A stretch of DNA of 7,723 bases, taken from Candidatus Saccharimonadia bacterium. Lineage in GTDB: Bacteria > Patescibacteriota > Saccharimonadia > Saccharimonadales > 2-12-FULL-41-12. The position numbers and the translations under genes are program-made. This document shows, piece by piece, positions 5,745-7,723 of the stretch. The stretch is from assembly GCA_023263015.1 (NCBI GenBank), contig JALQXV010000046.1, forward strand, positions 1 through 7,723, read 5' to 3'. How positions within the stretch are numbered: position 1 is the stretch's first letter; the number at the start of each line of letters is the position of its first letter. The notes beneath the pieces are model-generated. The model made no database searches and was not told where the DNA came from. It saw only the letters and a program-made list of their open reading frames with translations.

Positions 5745-6767
5745 ATGGTTGTACCAATTGTTTTAACTATACTATTGGTGATAACGCTTCTAGCTGCGTC
5801 GTTGCGTTCAGTCTATGGTGCAGTACCTGTTAAGGAGCTAAAGCGGCGGGCAAATAAGGGTGATCAGTTTGCACGTATTATTCACGAGGTGTCCCGTCAC
5901 GGACTAACGGGTGATTTCTTTCTTTTAAGTATTTCCATTGTTGGTAGTGCGTTTATTGTAGTGCTGCTTGCAGATAGTCTGCCAATTTTTACTGCAGCAG
6001 TACTGGCCAGCTTATTAATAGTCCTTGTTATTCATGTCCTACCAAAACATGCACCAAAGCCTTTTCGTAAGGTTGCGTTTAAGGTAAGCCCGTATCTTGC
6101 CAAATTTTTGGTTAAAATTCGACCGGCTACTAACTTTTTTGCCAGAATTTTCAGAAAGTACCGCCCAATAACTATCCACACTGGTCTATACGACAAAGAA
6201 GATCTGATTGACCTGCTTCAAACACAAAAGGTGGTTGCAACTAACCGAATTGAAACAACCGAACTAGATATCGCTGCGCATGCTTTGGTATTTGGCGAGA
6301 AGAAAGTTTTAGACTACATGGTTCCAAATCGAACCGTACACTTTGTAAAAACCGATGACTCGATTGGCCCAATTTTACTAAATGAATTACACGAGAGCGG
6401 CTTCTCGAGGTTTCCGGTCCGTGACGAAGAAGACAAGATTGTCGGCACGCTATACCTTCGTGATTTGGTAGAAAAGCAGCGCACATTTGGCATTGTAGGT
6501 AATGTCATGAATAAGAGCGTGTACTACGTGAATGCATCCGCCCCTCTAGAACATGTCTTTAGGGCATTCATGAGTACAAAACACCATTTGTTTATTGTCG
6601 TGAACGAATTCGAAGAGGTGGTTGGTATTATCACGATCGAAGATGTCATTGAACAAGTGCTCGGCCGGAAAATTGTTGACGAGTTTGATCGATACGACGA
6701 CATGCGAGCGGTTGCTGCTGGTGAAGCAGAGATTGACAAGCGCGAACGTCAGGATCAACACATTTAA
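5745..6767 (+). CDS. CNNM/CorC-like membrane protein with paired CBS domains
   Basis: The 340-residue protein has three hydrophobic segments (about 2-20, 57-76 and 81-99), a basic linker (101-141), then two CBS domains. The linker into CBS1 contains LVFGEKKVLDYMVPNRTV (181-198), the MVPR-type entry of the family. CBS1 runs to about 245 (FSRFPVRDEEDKIVGTLYLRD). CBS2 covers about 253-310 (HLFIVVNEFEEVVGIITIED). It ends with VLGRKIVDEFD (305-315), the usual join after the CBS pair in CNNM/CorC proteins. The C-terminal CorC_HlyC domain is absent, as the protein stops about 25 residues later. Relatives are linked to Mg2+ efflux or other divalent-cation homeostasis, with CBS domains binding adenine nucleotides. 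The membrane part is short and divergent: the SxE(T/F)A-type motif of the first helix is replaced by LLAASLRSVYGAVP, so ion transport is uncertain. The ATG at 5745 lacks a usable Shine-Dalgarno sequence and may be leaderless. Confidence 0.85.
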   Translation: MVVPIVLTILLVITLLAASLRSVYGAVPVKELKRRANKGDQFARIIHEVSRHGLTGDFFLLSISIVGSAFIVVLLADSLPIFTAAVLASLLIVLVIHVLPKHAPKPFRKVAFKVSPYLAKFLVKIRPATNFFARIFRKYRPITIHTGLYDKEDLIDLLQTQKVVATNRIETTELDIAAHALVFGEKKVLDYMVPNRTVHFVKTDDSIGPILLNELHESGFSRFPVRDEEDKIVGTLYLRDLVEKQRTFGIVGNVMNKSVYYVNASAPLEHVFRAFMSTKHHLFIVVNEFEEVVGIITIEDVIEQVLGRKIVDEFDRYDDMRAVAAGEAEIDKRERQDQHI

Positions 6768-6866
6768 AAACAGTGTAAACTGCAACTTATATAAAATATT
6801 AATTAAGTTTGATTTTACATATAAAACTACAAGACCCGAACCCAGCTCGTTTTTATCTGTTAATGA

Positions 6867-6875
6867 TGGTATAAT
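6867..6875 (+). promoter_or_regulatory. Predicted extended -10 promoter of aspS
   Basis: TGG-TATAAT is a perfect extended -10, preceded by an AT-rich tract. The -35 position is poor (TCGTTT at 17-bp spacing). A start near 6882 would give a 5' leader of about 110 nt, much longer than any other leader predicted in the window. Confidence 0.65.
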
Positions 6876-6884
6876 CTGCATTAA

Positions 6885-6932
6885 ATGTTGTACACAAATA
6901 TGAATTCACGGACCAATACGTCCCGCACATAA
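6885..6932 (+). CDS. Possible 15-codon leader peptide upstream of aspS
   Basis: An ATG lies about 3 nt from the predicted transcription start and opens a frame of 15 codons, MLYTNMNSRTNTSRT, ending in TAA. It has an internal in-frame ATG at 6900. There is no Shine-Dalgarno sequence, so it would have to be translated as a near-leaderless message. Three of 15 codons are Asn and four are Thr; none is Asp. It runs into the 5' arms of the hairpin that follows, so a ribosome here would open that hairpin. A frame this short can arise by chance. Confidence 0.25.
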   Translation: MLYTNMNSRTNTSRT

Positions 6933-6957
6933 TGCGTTGCGGGCGGTGATAAGGTCC
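6910..6957 (+). ncRNA. Structured 5' leader element of aspS
   Basis: The outer stem pairs GGACC (6910-6914) with GGTCC (6953-6957). The inner stem pairs CCCGCA (6922-6927) with TGCGGG (6938-6943) around a 10-nt loop. ACG (6918-6920) can add three pairs with C, G and T at 6944-6947 if one base bulges on each side. An alternative inner pairing of CGCA (6924-6927) with TGCG (6933-6936) competes. No U-run follows, so it is not an intrinsic terminator. It ends 23 nt before the AAGGAG site. I do not recognise it as a known riboswitch; it has no T-box consensus. Confidence 0.5.
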
Positions 6958-6980
6958 ATTAGAGCATACAAACACTAGAC

Positions 6981-6986
6981 AAGGAG
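6981..6986 (+). promoter_or_regulatory. Ribosome binding site AAGGAG of aspS
   Basis: AAGGAG sits 5 nt before the ATG at 6992 and fixes that start. The ATG at 6988 is out of frame and too close. Confidence 0.8.
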
Positions 6987-6991
6987 CATGT

Positions 6992-7723
6992 ATGCGCATA
7001 TTAAATGCAGAATTAACACAAAAAATTTCAGAACAAGTAACAGTTAAAGGTTGGGTGCATAGTCGACGAGACCATGGCGGGCTTATTTTTATCGATGTTC
7101 GTGACTATACGGGTGTTGCTCAAATCGTTATTCAGCCAGAAAAAGCCGAAGCATTTGCGGTTGCAGAACAGCTGCGTGATGAGTTTGTCATCAAAGTTGT
7201 TGGCACTGTTAAGGAACGTGAGGAAGGCTTAAAAAATCCTAACTTGGCGACTGGCACAATTGAGATCGTGGCAGAGGAACTCGAGATCCTAAACCGTTCG
7301 GAACCATTGCCAATTCAAGTGCACGGCGAGGCGCAATCTGGAGAAGATCAGCGCCTAAAGTATCGTTATTTAGACCTGCGTGGTGAAAAAATGCAGCGCA
7401 TGTTGCAAAAGCGAGCAGAAATGTACAAAATTATGCGCGCTTATATGGAGAAGAATGACTTCACAGAAGTTACCACTCCAATTATTGCCAACTCAAGCCC
7501 AGAAGGCGCCCGCGACTTCTTGATTCCGGCTCGCATGCATCCAGGCAAGTTCTATGCACTTCCGCAGGCACCTCAGCAGTTTAAGCAACTACTTATGGTC
7601 GGTGGCGTTCATCGTTACTATCAGCTTGCAGCCTGTTTCCGTGATGAAGACCCGCGAGCCGATCGTTTGTACGGCGAGTTTTACCAGCTCGACCTTGAGA
7701 TGTCATTTGTTGAAGATGGTGAA
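6992..7723 (+). CDS. aspS: Aspartyl-tRNA synthetase (bacterial type), N-terminal 244 codons; predicted non-discriminating
   Basis: The frame is open from the ATG at 6992 to the window edge, so about the last 350 residues of a roughly 590-residue bacterial AspRS are missing. The enzyme charges tRNA-Asp in the cytoplasm. The anticodon-binding OB domain (about 1-100) includes GWVHSRRDHGGLIFIDVRD (20-38). The class II core begins with YRYLDLRG and continues through SSPEGARDFLIPARMHPGKF and ALPQAPQQFKQLL to the motif 2 region FRDEDPRADR (216-225). His28 and Gly79 align with the His/Gly pair known from Pseudomonas aeruginosa AspRS (His31, Gly83), where Escherichia coli has Leu30 and Lys85; this pair is associated with relaxed anticodon selection and Asp-tRNA-Asn formation. 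Motif 2 has one extra residue (RLYGEF where RQPEF is common). The gene has its own promoter, a structured leader and a strong AAGGAG. Confidence 0.96.
   Translation, partial: MRILNAELTQKISEQVTVKGWVHSRRDHGGLIFIDVRDYTGVAQIVIQPEKAEAFAVAEQLRDEFVIKVVGTVKEREEGLKNPNLATGTIEIVAEELEILNRSEPLPIQVHGEAQSGEDQRLKYRYLDLRGEKMQRMLQKRAEMYKIMRAYMEKNDFTEVTTPIIANSSPEGARDFLIPARMHPGKFYALPQAPQQFKQLLMVGGVHRYYQLAACFRDEDPRADRLYGEFYQLDLEMSFVEDGE

Larger units (their letters stand above)
6768..6991. other. Intergenic region between the CBS-domain gene and aspS
   Basis: This 224-bp stretch has two parts. Bases 6768-6845 are very AT-rich with no gene; a small hairpin CAGT-GTAA-ACTG (6771-6782, GNRA-type loop) follows the upstream stop but lacks a U-run. 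The AT-rich tract could act as an UP-like element for the promoter that follows. Bases 6867-6991 hold the aspS extended -10, a possible short leader ORF, a strong hairpin and the ribosome binding site. No T-box or tRNA signature was found. Confidence 0.6.

Noticed and set aside
6768..6860. Intrinsic terminator after the CBS-domain gene
   Set aside because: CAGT-GTAA-ACTG (6771-6782) is only 4 bp and has no U-run; the T-run at 6850-6854 is preceded by only a 3-bp possible stem.
6546..6903. Overlapping open frames on both strands at the end of the CBS-domain gene
   Set aside because: They overlap the second CBS domain, whose sequence is clearly conserved, and extend into AT-rich intergenic DNA; no family resemblance or ribosome binding site.
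6880..6991. T-box riboswitch for aspS
   Set aside because: No T-box consensus (AGGGTGGnACCGCG type) and no terminator/antiterminator pair are present.
1..7723. Mobile element, CRISPR array or tRNA gene
   Set aside because: No transposase or integrase frame, no regularly spaced direct repeats and no T-loop-like GGTTCGA motif in a plausible cloverleaf were seen; almost all bases are covered by conserved genes.

Overview
The window reads as a gene-dense bacterial chromosome segment, most likely from the Candidate Phyla Radiation and possibly Candidatus Saccharibacteria. This placement is an inference from the look of the proteins and the compact layout; no database search was possible. TGA is used as a stop (the GtrA gene ends in TGA inside an ATGA overlap), which argues against the CPR lineages that read TGA as glycine. 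No mobile element, CRISPR array, tRNA or rRNA was seen.

Layout. (1) 1-1268, minus strand: 3'-truncated polyprenyl-phosphate sugar-1-phosphate transferase, the priming enzyme of surface glycan synthesis. (2) 1269-1323: a compact divergent promoter with near-perfect symmetry. (3) 1324-3296, plus strand: a tight four-gene operon of a GtrA-family membrane protein, a LexA-type winged-helix protein without a peptidase domain, a 69-residue single-pass membrane protein with two cysteines, and UppP. (4) 3297-4991, minus strand: a KefB/C-like cation:proton antiporter with an RCK_N domain, meeting uppP tail to tail with no spacer. (5) 5044-5685, minus strand: a membrane-anchored DsbA-like thioredoxin-fold protein with a CPAC active site. 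(6) 5745-6767, plus strand, divergent: a CNNM/CorC-like membrane protein with paired CBS domains. (7) 6768-6991: AT-rich spacer, promoter and a structured leader. (8) 6992 to the window end, plus strand: the N-terminal 244 codons of aspS.

How the genes fit together. The left half is an undecaprenyl-phosphate module: the divergent transferase loads sugar onto the lipid carrier, GtrA proteins are thought to move carrier-linked sugars across the membrane, and UppP regenerates the carrier. A DNA-binding protein of the LexA N-terminal type sits in the same operon and is a plausible local regulator. The right half combines ion homeostasis (antiporter, CNNM-like protein) with extracytoplasmic thiol chemistry. 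The aspS product carries the His/Gly residue pair associated with non-discriminating AspRS, which would imply Asn-tRNA formation by transamidation.

Regulatory reading. Five of seven predicted promoters have an extended -10 (TGN plus hexamer), and none has a convincing -35. The other two -10 hexamers lie 7-8 nt before an ATG that lacks a well-placed Shine-Dalgarno sequence, suggesting leaderless mRNAs.
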